From Corydoras sp. C115 (taxonomy: Eukaryota; Chordata; Actinopteri; Siluriformes; Callichthyidae), in assembly GCA_019802505.1 (NCBI GenBank), contig JAFMOC010000044.1, positions 1,477,501 to 1,541,500 of the forward strand: a stretch of 64,000 nucleotides of DNA. The letters run 5' to 3'. Positions 10,882 to 22,900 of this stretch are shown one piece after another. The position numbers and the translations under genes are program-made. The stretch's first letter is position 1; every line of letters starts with the position of its first letter. A model generated the notes under the pieces. It was not told the origin of the DNA and ran no database searches. It saw nothing but the letters and a program-made list of their open reading frames with translations.

Positions 10882-11165
10882 AAAGTGGCATGTAACGGTC
10901 AATTTTTGAGCTACAAACATGAAAGTCACTATGTTCTAAGTGATATGCAGAGACACCCAGCTAAAACCACATACTGATTGCATGTTTCGTTTACTTTTTA
11001 TTCCTCCTCCTTTAGCTCCTTTAGGACGAGGTTAGTTTTTTTTTTTTCATAAAACTGTAAATTCTCTCATAAAATCCTTCTACATTGCTGCCATCACACT
11101 CTAGTGTCTCTGTAATGAAACCTTCCTAGTTTTATGTGAAATCTTAAGGTTTATTAAAATTATAG

Positions 11166-11212
11166 CGTCGTGGTTAGCACATACACATCTCAGTGCTGGG
11201 GATCCAGGTTTA
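11166..11212 (+). repeat. Mermaid-like SINE head fragment
   Basis: Only A-box to B-box sequence ('gtggttagcacatacacatc', 'gatccaggtt') remains. It runs into poly-A and (aaat)n. Confidence 0.6.
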
Positions 11213-11520
<308 letters not shown>

Positions 11521-12270
11521 CCAAGATCTGACCCACCTAGTCTTTGTCCTGCGGCAGTTTCAGCACATGTTTTACACACCATACTGCTATACCATGTTAA
11601 CTGATTCTTACAGCAGGGCAAACTTTGAGCAGCATAAAAACAAAACCATGTGTTATTGTTTTCAATAAGGGTAAGGTGGCTGACACAACATTATATTCAT
11701 TTACATTGCTGTCCTGGAGAACTTTAAACTAGTGTGGAAAGGCATTCAGACCACCAGGAGTTCTTCACTAGAACAGGATAAGGAATTCCAAACAAAAAAG
11801 AGGGCAAGTTTATTCCTGTAGACACCGGAGCAGTTTTAAAAACTGTGGTCACTAGAGCAAATTATTTAGAGATACATGACCCTCTAAAAGATTAAAGCAC
11901 GGGTTATTTAAATGACATGTTTAAAAACTATGTGTTATATCATTTGGGATTAAAAAGTTCTTTAAAGGTCACCTATGTTCAATGTAAATATATATTTGAG
12001 ATGATTAGAGACCTTGATAGCAGGAAGTTACTTCGATTTCGGAAGCCGTAGGTAAAGGTTGATCTTTCCTCAAATTATCATGAACTGTTCTTTATGACTA
12101 GGAACCACTGTGAGCAATGAAGCCTTAAACTGGCTTTTATGGGAACGTGAGTGTTATACTTTGACACTGTTTAAGAATTCAACTTTGGTTTCTGAGTATC
12201 CTGAGAGCGCCGTGTGGTGTCATCCTCCACAATAACACTGTAATGTCATTCTGAAATAAAGAAGTTTTGC
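11521..12270. other. Unique sequence, no gene seen
   Basis: No recognisable coding or repeat content. Confidence 0.5.
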
Positions 12271-12660
12271 ACATGAGTGGCTCTGGTTTCATCCTCAGGG
12301 TTACTTTCTGAAATTAAAATAGAGTGAATGAGCTGCTCTTTGAAGGCCAGGGAGATAGAGTAAGATGAGGGTGTGAGGGGGGAAAAGTAAAAGAGAGAGT
12401 GAGCGAGAGTGGGTGGGTTGGAGAAAGAAAGGAGCTAGGGGCAAGCAATAGGCACGCAATTAAAATTGCACACACTGGCAAAATCTCCCTCTTTTAAAGC
12501 CCAAGTCCTTGCCTCTTTTGGGAGCTCATCAACCCTGGTGCCTTTTGAAGATTTCGCTGCTTTTTATGTTTTGGTTTTAGGCAGACAACAAGGTAGTGGC
12601 CACTCTATTATGGCCTTATTTGCTCTTTGCCAGCAATATGCATTATGAGTCAGTGTTAAT
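12271..12660. other. Candidate conserved non-coding island
   Basis: Higher-complexity unique DNA with a purine-rich block (12380-12440) and motif-like words: an AP-1 type 'tgagtca' at about 12647, 'aattaaaatt' at 12459, and 'tatgcattatgag'. A 60-codon frame at 12466 is unsupported. Conservation is inferred from texture only. Confidence 0.25.
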
Positions 12661-12793
12661 TTTGCAGTCAATTTAAAGAAAGCTTAAAAGATATATAAAG
12701 CACTTTTATTCTCAATTTGTTTCCATTCAGTTTATCATTTGCAATTTCACTTCACTTTAAAGAAAGAAATTTGGTAAAAATGTTATTGGAACA

Positions 12794-12953
12794 GGGCGGC
12801 GGTGGCTTAGTGGTTAGCACGTTCGCCTCTCAGCACTAGGGATTCCCAGTTCGAATCCCAATCTGGGTGGAGTTTCCATGTTCTCCCCGTGTCCGTGTGG
12901 GTTTCCTCCGGGTTCTCCGGTTTCCTCCCACAGTCCAAAAACATGGATCAAGG
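12794..12953 (+). repeat. Mermaid-like SINE head and body, arm of an inverted pair
   Basis: Intact A and B boxes. It stops at 'aaacatggatcaagg' and joins directly to an inverted copy. Confidence 0.9.
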
Positions 12954-13221
12954 CAGATACACCCAGGACAGAACGTCAGTTTATCTCTGGACACAGACAC
13001 ATAAAGACAATCACTATATGGGCCAATTCAGAGCTTTCAATTGACTTTAATCCATGTTTTTTGGACTGTGGGAAGAAACAGGAGAACCCAGAGAAAGCCC
13101 ACGCAGACACAGGGAGAACATGAAAACTCCACCCAGATTGGGATTCGAATCTGGATCCCCATCACAAATGTGTTAACCACATACAGGCGAATGTGTTAAC
13201 CACTAAGCCACCGTGCCGCCC
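12954..13221 (-). repeat. Mermaid-like SINE, inverted partner
   Basis: Starts at 'cagatacacccaggacag' and runs to 'ccaccgtgccgccc'. It contains a local duplication of 'aatgtgttaaccac' around 13167-13202. Together with the preceding copy it can fold into a hairpin. Confidence 0.9.
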
Positions 13222-13236
13222 TACTAAATGTTTTGG

Positions 13237-13239
<3 letters not shown>

Positions 13240-13281
<42 letters not shown>
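13240..13281. repeat. (TA)n microsatellite
   Basis: About 21 AT units just downstream of a SINE head. Confidence 0.97.
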
Positions 13282-13286
<5 letters not shown>

Positions 13287-13300
13287 AAATAACCCAGAAG

Positions 13301-13399
13301 AGGCACAATGGCACAGCAGTTAGTTTTTGGCCATGGTAAGGGTGTTGGACTATCAGTCTGAAGGTTGTGGGTTCAAAACCTGATTCCTCCAAAGTTTGA
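13301..13399 (+). repeat. V-type SINE head fragment
   Basis: 'ggccatggtaagggtgttgg' and 'tctgaaggttgtgggttc' match the tRNA-derived part. The body is lost after 'cctgattcc'. The preceding 'ggcacaatggcacagcag' may be a scrap of a Mermaid-like head. Confidence 0.6.
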
Positions 13400-13848
13400 C
13401 ACTGCACTCTGTCCCCAAAATTCAAGTTGGGAGACTCCGAAATCCCAAATCTCCAGCGAGTTCTGGGAATCTTCCTCATATACATAGTAGCTCCCTGATG
13501 CAAGTCAAGTCAAATTCAAATCTCATGGAATAAGAATGAGCAGCCAATAACATAACACAACCCGATCGCGTGAAAGAAAGAGAATGTGAAATGTGTTTTT
13601 GTAACTTCGGATGTCTAGAGACTTAAACAAAAGCATTATGGAAATGAAGTGATGTAATATTTTTCACAGCAAAACCTTGTTTGGTTTGTTACCCATAATA
13701 TTGTTTCTGTGTGGAGTTTACATGTCTTTCTTCTTTAATTAATCTGTGTGGGTTTCCAAAAAGTCTGTTTCATGCCCAGATACAACAGGGCCTGGGATTT
13801 GCCAAACTCTTTTTTTTTGTTTTTAATTTAAATAGTTAAATCTCATTT
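13400..13848. other. Unique sequence
   Basis: No gene or repeat recognised. Confidence 0.5.
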
Positions 13849-14145
13849 GGGGCAGCTCAGTGGCTTAGTGGTTAGTACGTTCACCTCTCAGCACAGGGCA
13901 TTCCAGGTTCAAATCCCAGTCTGGGACTGGGAAGTGGAGTTTCCATGTTCTTCAATATCTCTCCACAGTCCAACAACATGGATTCAAGGTAAATGGAATT
14001 TTCTAAATTGCCCTAAATATAAATATTGCCCTAAATAATGCCCAAATTTCTAAAAAAATGTGTGTGTTTGTGTGTGTGTGTCCATGTCAGCGATAGATTG
14101 ACGCCCTTTTCTGGGTGTATCTGCCCAGGGCCCGAAACGTTTTCC
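13849..14145 (+). repeat. Mermaid-like SINE, 3'-truncated
   Basis: Head 'ggggcagctcagtggcttag', then a body rich in substitutions. It ends at 'gggcccgaaacgttttcc' without the L2-like tail. Confidence 0.85.
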
Positions 14146-14399
14146 TTATTTGAAATATTCCGAATAAAATTTTGCCGTCTTGTCTGTGAACATCATCACA
14201 AATTTAAAAAGGTAAATTTAAATGGTAACCGGCAAACGAATAATGGTTGCCAAGGCAACAAAAATGCTGCATGCGTCTTGACTCATGTCTTATTCCCTCT
14301 CATTTCTATTTTATTTCCAAGAAAAAAGACGAGTACAAAATCAGATGAGGATTAATTATTATTCATTTTTTTTAGGATTTTTTTAACAAGCTGTCCATG

Positions 14400-14461
14400 A
14401 ACCGCGATGAACGTGTTTGCAACCCACTTTTGGGTCGTGAGCCACCAGTTGAGAATCGCTG
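14400..14461 (-). mobile_element. hAT-like transposon terminus
   Basis: Read in complement, the end starts 'cagcgattctcaactggtgg' and continues 'ctcacgacccaaaagtgggt'. This matches the 'cagtggttctcaa...gtcgcgacc' style of vertebrate hAT termini. The partner end was not located. Confidence 0.4.
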
Positions 14462-15003
14462 CTCTAATACACTGTATTTTTCATGTTTGAATGTTTTCAC
14501 AAAAAGTTGCATTGCTTTCTTACAACTAACAAATAGAAAGGATTCAATTTTTGCACGACTAATCAGAGTAAACTGGACCCACTGAATATTTGTGTTTCAA
14601 ACCAACATGTACAATGCGGAGGTCCTGACTTCAAATTCCAAAAACTGCCGAAGGTGTCTGCTGACCTTGAGTGTGGAAAAGTGTTATAGACTTGCTCACT
14701 TTATTTGTCTCCTTCGTAGCATGGCCACATTAGCCATTCGTGAAAGACTTTTAGTGTGTGTAATTCAAAATCTCTGATTTGCCTGATTGTATGAGCCTCA
14801 GTTCCAACAGATATGGTAGCAGTGTTTGTGTGTCGTTAAGGGTGATAGCTGATATGTGAAACAGGATAGATGAATTTACAAACAACAATCAGGTTCATTC
14901 GGGAGACATTGTAGGCAGGTTTGATTTACAAACCATATGTCAAGTAAAGCTGAGCCACTTTAAAAATGCACTAACAAATGCACAAAATAATTTTTATTTG
15001 TAA
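14462..15003. other. Unique sequence
   Basis: Open frames of about 60 codons at 14397 and 14592 have no support. Confidence 0.5.
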
Positions 15004-15071
15004 ATTGCACTTACATTTACATTTGGTCATTTAGCAGACATTTTTTTTTTATTTTAAGCATCTTACAAGTA
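15004..15071 (-). repeat. V-type SINE tail, left half of an interrupted copy
   Basis: 'catttggtcatttagcagac' and 'catcttacaagt' are the complement of the tail. The copy resumes at 15398 after a SINE insertion. Confidence 0.75.
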
Positions 15072-15397
15072 GGGTGGCACGGTGGCTTAGTGGTTAGCAC
15101 TTTCACCTCTCAGAGCTAGGGATTCCCGGTTCGAATCCCCATCTGAGCTTCCATGTTCTCGCCGTCTCCGTGTGGGTTTCCTCTGGGTTCTCCGGTTTCC
15201 TCACACAATTCAAAAACATGGATCAAGTCAATTGAGTTCTCCAAATTGCCCCATATAAAGTGTGTATGTGTGCGTGAGTGTGTGCCCAGTGATAGATTGG
15301 CACCCTGTCCTGGGTGTATCTGCCCTGCGCCTGAAACGTTCTCCCCTCGATGGGCATGGGGAACCCCCCCGCGACCCTAATATAGAATGAATGAATC
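15072..15397 (+). repeat. Mermaid-like SINE, full length, inside a V-type SINE
   Basis: Perfect B box. It lacks 'gggtgg' after 'cccatctg'. The tail is reduced to 'aatgaatgaat'. Confidence 0.9.
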
Positions 15398-15470
15398 TCA
15401 GTATCCCAACTTAATGTTTGGGGGCAGAACACAGAGTTACATACAGCATCCCTGGAGCAATGAAATTTAA
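15398..15470 (-). repeat. V-type SINE body, right half of the interrupted copy
   Basis: 'agtatcccaacttaatg' and 'cctggagcaatga' belong to the same minus-strand SINE. Its tRNA head is missing. Confidence 0.7.
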
Positions 15471-15536
15471 GGACAAATAATATAAGACAAATAATGTGAT
15501 TTATTCAATTAAAAAAATTATCTGCTATTACATCTA

Positions 15537-15846
15537 TGGGGCAGCACAGTGGTGTAGTGGGTAGCACATTCACCTGTCAGCGCTGGAGATCCAGGTTCAA
15601 ATCCCGATCAGGGTGCAGTTTCCATGTTCTGCCCATATCTGTGTGGGCTTTCTCTGGGTTCTTTGATTGCCTCCAGTTTGATTTAATTACTATTACTATT
15701 CAATCTAGTGTGTGTCTGTGTGAACAAGTGTGTGCCCAGCGATGGATCAGCGCCCTGTCGTGGGTGTATTTGCTCAGCGCTCTCAGAATACCCACCCCCA
15801 AAGACCCTTGTAGAGTAATAAGTGGATGATAATGAGATGAGATGAG
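15537..15846 (+). repeat. Mermaid-like SINE, internally deleted
   Basis: Head 'ggggcagcacagtggtgtag' is diverged. A large body segment is lost after 'ttgattgcctcc'. The tail is (gagat)n instead of (gaat)n or (ggat)n. Confidence 0.85.
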
Positions 15847-16261
15847 ATTACATGTAATGTGAAGGTGAAATTTGTGTTAGGTTTAGGTTTTTAATCAATG
15901 GGATGACAATCAGAACTGAGTTGATGCCCTGTTTTAATTCAGCAACAGAGATACAGAATATTAGTCTAATCTTCCCACCATGTTTGTGAAAGTGTATCTA
16001 GGTAGATTTCTAATGACCTCACAAGAAGAGTTTAAAAAGTCCATAGTTACTGTATACCACTACACCTTCCAGGAATGGTCATCTAACAAAGGCTATGGCA
16101 AGAGCAAGCCATATAATATGTCAGCGAGGTCAAAAAGAACCCAAGTAATTAATAGGGATTTGTAGGATTCTCTAATCTTGGTTAATGTTAATGTTTATGA
16201 AATCATAAGGAAAAAAGTGTACATGGCAAAGTTGCTGTCCATGATGGATGGGGTAGTCAGA
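15847..16261. other. Unique sequence
   Basis: A plus-strand frame at 15980-16165 is not recognisable. Nothing else is seen. Confidence 0.5.
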
Positions 16262-16435
16262 TTTGGAAGCTCAGTGGTTGGGGTCCTAGGCTATCAATCT
16301 TAAAGTTGTAGGTTTAAATCCCACTGAAGTTTCCAATGCTGGTCCTTAAGCAAGTCCATTAACCCTCATTTCTCCAGCTTTCTTTATCTGACCCCAACTA
16401 TCAAGTTGATATTCTTGTTGCTTTGTCAATTACCT
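16262..16435 (+). repeat. V-type SINE, tail lost
   Basis: 'ggaagctcagtggttggggt' head and 'ccttaagcaagtcc' body. The canonical 'tcgctttgg' tail is only hinted at ('ttgttgctttgtcaatt'). Confidence 0.7.
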
Positions 16436-16436
16436 T

Positions 16437-16554
16437 TATATAGTGTGTAAGTATGTGTCCAGCGATGGATTGGCAACCTGTCCTGGGTGTCCCTGGATGG
16501 GCATTGGGAACCCCCCATTCTAGTAGAGGATTAAGCGGAAGATAATAAGATGAG
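16437..16554 (+). repeat. Mermaid-like SINE 3' fragment
   Basis: Starts at 'tatagtgtgtaag', loses the 'gcccag...acgttctcc' segment and ends 'gcggaagataataagatgag'. Confidence 0.85.
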
Positions 16555-16556
16555 AG

Positions 16557-16955
16557 CAGCCAGACTTGTGTTCACCCAGCCCAATTGAACTCATGTGTTT
16601 CCATTACTGCTATCTTTCCATTGGTTTCCTATAGCTGCTCACATTCAGTACAGGACACCGACTCTGACCTACAGGACAATCTCTGGAACTGCCCCCTCTT
16701 ACCTTCACTCTATATTTTCAAAATACACTCCAACTCGTTCACTTCACTCTAGTGATGAATGTCACCTGGTGATTCAACCTCACCATGATGCTTATTCTCA
16801 CTCCTTTATCAAAATAAAGAGGCGTGATCGGATATGACCAGGTTTGATAATTCTACAGTGTAGCTGGTTTTTCCTTCGCCACTGACTTGTGTTGTTCTCT
16901 CATTTCTAAGTCGCTTTGGTTAAAAGCATCTGTTAAATGACTAAATGTAAATAAC
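16557..16955 (+). pseudogene. 5'-truncated L2-type LINE: reverse-transcriptase C-terminus plus 3' UTR
   Basis: The plus-strand frame 16595-16837 contains 'HWFPIAAHIQYRTPTLTYR' followed by 'GTAPSYLHSIFSKYTPTRSL'. This is the conserved '(L)HWLP...I.YRx..LTYxxxxGxAPxYLxxLLxxYxPxRxLRSS' block after the polymerase domain of L2/CR1-group ORF2. A frame break follows 'NHxYSHSF'. The 3' UTR runs through 'acttgtgttgttctctc' to 'ctaagtcgctttgg' and the 'atgactaaatgtaaat' end shared with V-type SINEs. Same family as the minus-strand copy at 6360-6895. Inactive. Confidence 0.82.
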
Positions 16956-17169
16956 GAATGGTAGTTAGACTTTTCTGAAAGTTTTAGAAATTGTTCTTTT
17001 CTGGAAATGTGTAATTTTAATAGAGCAGATACCAAAGAGTGTTGTTTAGCTCACTTATTTTCAAAAAGGTCCACAAGGCCGAAACCCCAAACCATGTGTG
17101 GCCATTTCGAGAGAAAGAAGCCCAAAATTGTGTATGATCAGTGGACTCGGTGGTTTTGAAACGAGTACA

Positions 17170-17780
17170 GTGCAACGTTCAGTAGACAGTATATTAGCGT
17201 AGTGTCATTCGGTCTGACACTCTGACTGGGTGCAGCTGTGGACGGCAGTTTGAACGGTAGCAACTCCTCACACTGCGGAGCACTCTAATGGAGGGTGATG
17301 AATCACCAGGCTGACACTCCTAATTGCATTCCTTTTTTTACTTCTCTGTAATGACAGCTGTTCCGAGGACAATCTAAAATGCTTCCCATGTCAAATCTGC
17401 CATATCCACAGCATGTTTCACTACTTGATGAGTATACTCACTACATTCTCAGTATGTAATTACGTTAGCATTTGTACATTTTTTTCGACATATGTAGTTT
17501 TTGAGTACGTCCTGTGCTCAACACATGAGGAGGGATAAACACCTTGCACACAAAGCCATCCTGCTGCTTTGTCTTCTAATGGGGCTGCGACATCACAACC
17601 ACAATTATGGTTTCATAAATGATAATTTATGCAGTCTTGTAAATATCTGGCCACTAAGCTTCATCACCAGCCTCTTCCTTGCATCTTCTCAAGCTAATTA
17701 CTGGGTCAAAAAAGCCATTTGTTCCATCCAATAACAACCCCCTTTCCAAACACCTCACACATTATGCAAAAATGCCAGAT
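17170..17780. other. Candidate conserved non-coding island
   Basis: Unique, GC-balanced DNA with words such as 'tgatgaatcaccaggctgac', 'cctaattgcattcc' and 'aatgacagctgttcc' (E-box cagctg). A 77-codon frame at 17501 is not convincing. Confidence 0.25.
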
Positions 17781-18425
17781 GCTAGCAACACCTTCTGAAA
17801 AAGTTGGTGCAAGGGTGAGAGATTGTAGAAAGGAGAGAGCAGTTGAATGCACTTTGTTTATTTGATTCATTTTTCAACCTTAAAGAAAGGAAAAACAGAT
17901 GTTGCATCCACTGGAAGGTGGAAATATAGAACTCAAGTAAGCAAATGTTCTTATGAATGTGTTTCTTTATCTCTTTTCTTTTGCAGACTCTTTTCATTTA
18001 TCTTTCAAACAATTATGACAGAAACTCTAAAACGAAAAATAATAAAGGGCAAAAACCAAACTACAGATTAAAAAGCTTTAATTGTGGGGTAAGCCGAAAC
18101 AGAATGTTTACTAGCACAAAGAATTGACTTGATACCCTAAGCTGAATTTTAATCATATAAATACACTTCAGTGTGACAAAAGTCAAATGACAAAATTATA
18201 GTAGTGGTGTCTCACACCATTAGGTTTCGTTTCATTTTGTTATTTCGTTTTAAACAAAAGCGATCTGTCCAGATGAGAATTTCAAATTTGGATTAGCAGA
18301 ATTCTGCTTCCATACCGAAATGGCTGTGAACAGTATTGGGACCACACCTCATAATCATTTCAGATTTCAGATACTTTCCCAGATGTATTCAAATAAGCAC
18401 GTGCATTTTAAAAATTGTAGTCTTC
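17781..18425. other. Unique sequence
   Basis: No gene or repeat recognised. Confidence 0.5.
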
Positions 18426-18440
18426 TAACTTTTTGGATAC

Positions 18441-18800
18441 TCCATCCATCCATTATCTTCCGCTTTATCCTCTACTAGGGTCGCGGGGGGGTTCCCCATG
18501 ACCATCAACGGGAGAATGTTTCAGAAGCTGGGCAGATACACCCAGGACAATCTACACCTGGGCACACTCACTCACTTACACAGACACACAAACACACTCT
18601 ATATGGGGCAATTTTGACCTGGATCCATATTTTTGGACTGTGGGAGGATATTTTTGGACTGTGGGAGGAAACCGGAGAACCCGGAGGAAACCCACGCGGA
18701 CACGGGGAGAACATGGAAACTCCACCCAGATTGGGATTTGAACCAGGAATTTCTAGCGCTGAGAGGTGGACGTGCTAACCACTAAGCCACCGTGCCGCCC
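18441..18800 (-). repeat. Mermaid-like SINE, subfamily B, with internal duplication
   Basis: Flanked by 'taactttttggatac' (18426-18440) and 'taacgttttggatac' (18801-18815), one mismatch. The segment 'ggatatttttggactgtgg' is duplicated in tandem around 18626-18668. The tail is (ccat)n in complement. Confidence 0.93.
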
Positions 18801-18815
18801 TAACGTTTTGGATAC

Positions 18816-19656
18816 AGTTTAAGGAAAACCAATTGATCAGCAGGACTTGGTGCACAGAGCAAGATCCATAAAGACATGATTAGTTGGGTTTTGTTGAAGA
18901 TTTGTACGTAAATTTGACCTTAAACACAGCGAGCACATTAAGGATTAACTATTGGTTGACTAGTGGCTACATCGATATGTCAAGCCACCACTTCACATAT
19001 AATGCAAAATGATTTATTTTATTTTCACCTGTTCACAAAATAACATTCTGGCTTGTCTATGTGATATGTAGCTGCATATGGGCAGCAATGTTCTTGTTTG
19101 GAGATTAGCTGCATTTTTCTTTCAACCCCGTTATGGACACCATTGCTATTTAGTTCTCTTTTTATTTTCTAATATGGTAAAATTGGCCACTGTTTGTAAT
19201 GCCTATAGTTGCTTAGAGGTTACCTTGCCAAACTAATATAACAAGCCTTCACAAATGAGCTGAAGCTGTTGTAGCTGTGGGGGTCCATATAGTGCATTAT
19301 ACGGCCACTCACTGTGCGTTCATGTGCTGGTGTAAACAGCGTGCAGGGTGTCTTCTGTACAGATGGTCGCTACTAAGTTGCAGAAAATACGAGAAAGTAC
19401 AAGTACAAGCTAAATTGTTTAGCAAAACTAATATGGAATGATAATACTTATAATAAAATAAATAAAAAAATGTTGAGAGACAATTAATGTTAGTAACCAA
19501 CTCATAAAATCTTTAAAAATGTGTAAATTCATACTTTAATAACGTGACGAAGCTTATATGCACTTATAATGATTTTTCATAAGAAATTTTAAGAGGTGAG
19601 ATGTATGGTTGTGCTTATGTGTGTATCTGAATATAGATATTGGTACTATATTTACA

Positions 19657-19658
<2 letters not shown>
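18816..19658. other. Unique sequence
   Basis: No gene or repeat recognised. Confidence 0.5.

Positions 19659-19726
<68 letters not shown>
19659..19726. repeat. (TA)n microsatellite, left of a SINE
   Basis: About 34 units, ending at the SINE tail. Confidence 0.97.
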
Positions 19727-19730
<4 letters not shown>

Positions 19731-20077
19731 ATCCATCCATCCATTATCTTCTGCTTTGTCTGTCCTCTATTAGGGTCGGGGGGGGGGGGGTTCCTCATGC
19801 CCATCCAGGGGAGAACGTCTCGGGCGCTGGCCAGATACACCCAGGACAGGGCGCCAATCTATCACTGGGCACACACTCATTCACACAGACACACTCTATA
19901 TGGGGAACTCTATTTGGAGAACTCAATTGACTTGATCCATGTTTTTGGACTGTGGGAGGAAACCAGAGAACCTGAAGGAAACCCACGTGGACACAGGGAG
20001 AACATGGAAACTCCACCTAGATTGGGATTTCCCTAGTGCTGAGAGGTGAACATGCTAACAACTAAGCCACCGTGCTG

Positions 20078-20080
<3 letters not shown>
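19727..20080 (-). repeat. Mermaid-like SINE, subfamily B, between two (TA)n arrays
   Basis: The (ccat)n tail in complement is at the left and 'ccaccgtgctgccc' at the right. A G-run of 10 lies near 19780. Part of the B-box region is deleted ('gggatttccctag'). Confidence 0.92.
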
Positions 20081-21084
<1,004 letters not shown>

Positions 21085-21098
21085 ATGTTCTACAAATA

Positions 21099-21448
21099 GG
21101 CGGCACGGTGGCTTAGTGGTTAGCACGTTTGCCTCTCAGCACTAGGGATTCCCGGTTCGAATCCCCATCTGGGTGGAGTTTCCATGTTCTCCCCGTGTCC
21201 GCGTGGGTTTCCTCCGGGTTCTCCGGTTTCCTCCCACAGTCCAAAAACATGGATCAAGTCAATTGAGTTCTCCAAATTGCCCCATATAGAGTGTGTCTGT
21301 GTGAGTGAGTGTGTGCCCAGCGATGGATTGGCGCCCAGTCCTGGGTCTATCTGCCCAGCACCCGAAACGTTCTCCCCTGGATGGGCATGGGGAACCCCAC
21401 GGCGACCCTCATAGAGGATAAAGTGGAAGATAATGAATGAATGAATGA
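21099..21448 (+). repeat. Mermaid-like SINE, full length, perfect 14-bp target duplication
   Basis: Flanked by 'atgttctacaaata' at 21085-21098 and 21449-21462. It mixes A ('gggtctatctg', gaat tail) and B ('gaaacgtt', 'ggaagataat') features. Confidence 0.96.
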
Positions 21449-21644
21449 ATGTTCTACAAATATTTTGAAAAAATATTCATGCATAAGCCTATAAAGTGTA
21501 TTCTGCTTGCTTTTTTTCAACTATTATTTAGCTCACTCATCTACATTCCATGACCATAGTTTGGAGTATCAGTACCAAACGTTGACCCTGTTATGGCTCT
21601 GATAGCATTTAGGCATGTTTCATGAACCAGTGAGGGCCACAATA

Positions 21645-21646
21645 TT

Positions 21647-21685
<39 letters not shown>

Positions 21686-21690
21686 TTTTT
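21645..21690. repeat. (TTTA)n microsatellite
   Basis: About ten tetranucleotide units, followed by a T-rich run. Confidence 0.95.
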
Positions 21691-21721
21691 CTTTTTTTTC
21701 ATAATGCACCTTTAGACTTTC

Positions 21722-21750
21722 TCATCTTATTATCTTCGGCTTTATCTGCT
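21722..21750 (-). repeat. Mermaid-like SINE tail scrap
   Basis: 'ttattatcttcggctttatc' resembles the complement of the L2-like tail only. Confidence 0.45.
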
Positions 21751-21754
21751 TTAT

Positions 21755-21885
21755 CAAACGTGTCAAACTCGAGGTCTGCAGGCCATATCCGGCCCATAAT
21801 TTAATTATATTAGGCCCTTTTACATCTATTATTATTGTTAATAATGACCCAGTGATATTTTAATTTTTTGGACCATGCTCATGTT
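21755..21885 (+). mobile_element. hAT-like transposon terminus
   Basis: 'gtgtcaaactcgaggtctgc' then 'aggccatatccggccca' matches the 'gtgtcaaactcaaggcccgcgggcc' end of vertebrate hAT elements. The far end is not found; a SINE follows immediately. Confidence 0.6.
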
Positions 21886-21892
21886 TTATGAA

Positions 21893-22192
21893 ATCCATCC
21901 ATCCATTATCTTCCGCTTTATCCTATATTAGGGTCGCAGGGGGTTCCCCATGCCCATCCAGGGGAGAATGTTTCGGGTGCTGGGCAGATACACCCAGGAC
22001 AGGGCGCCAATCTATCTCTGGGCACACACTCACTCACACAGACACACACACTATATATATATGGGGCAATTTGGAGAACTCAATTGACCTGGATCCATGT
22101 TTTTGGACTGTGGGAGGAAACCGGAGAACATGGAAACTCCACCCAGATTGGGATTCGAACCGGGAACCCCTAGCACTGAGAGGTGGACGTGC
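21893..22192 (-). repeat. Mermaid-like SINE, head-truncated
   Basis: The tail is complete. The end stops at 'gaggtggacgtgc', so the A box is lost although the B box remains. A short deletion follows 'accggagaaca'. Confidence 0.9.
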
Positions 22193-22369
22193 AAGGTGCT
22201 TTCTTTGTAAAGTTATTTGTAAAAACTAAACAAGATAAGCAGCTACACAGACTCTGACCATGAGTTTTAAGGTCAGCTTTTTGGTGTTAGGACTAGTGAC
22301 CCTAGTAACTGACTATTTCAACTATTGTTCACCAAAGACTAGGTAGAATTAAAGAAAAGAAAAATGGTT
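22193..22369. other. Unique sequence
   Basis: No feature seen. Confidence 0.4.
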
Positions 22370-22900
22370 TTGTTAGTCATTGCCGTGCCTTCTTTCCATT
22401 TAGGACAAAGGTCCTGCCAGATGCTGTCACATGCAGCAATTACCTGGACCAAATCAATGGCAATTGTTTTAGGCCTTTAACCTTGCGAATAAATCAGGCC
22501 TCAGTAGTTAGCATTACTACTCTTACAGCTCAGACTTCAAGGTCATTATCTGATTTCGGCACAGAAAAAAAAGCTATTTTTTCCCTCATTTTCCTATCCC
22601 TTTCTCTTTTTTCTCTCCCCGCTGTTGAATGGCAACCCCTAATCAAGTCTTGACTGAGGCCCGGTTTTAATCACTCTTCACACGAAGCTGCCAAATTCCT
22701 ACAGGCAAATAGCCATGAAAAATTTACCAGCAATTCTTCACCTTGTAGTGCACAGCTATTTGTTGTCCTGCTTAAATGTATGAAATAATATATTATTGAG
22801 TGGCTGGTGAGAAGGAAAGCAGCAAAGAGGAAGGCACTAAGGGACTCCAAGGTCAGCTTTATGTGCCTCAGGACTAACAGATCAATATAATTTGGTCAAT
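22370..22900. other. Candidate conserved non-coding island
   Basis: Repeat-free and not A+T-biased, with 'accaaatcaatggcaattg', 'aaggtcattatctgat' and 'taatcaagtcttgac'. 'ccaaggtcagctttatg' at 22848 echoes 'taaggtcagctttttgg' at 22269. No open frame. Confidence 0.3.
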
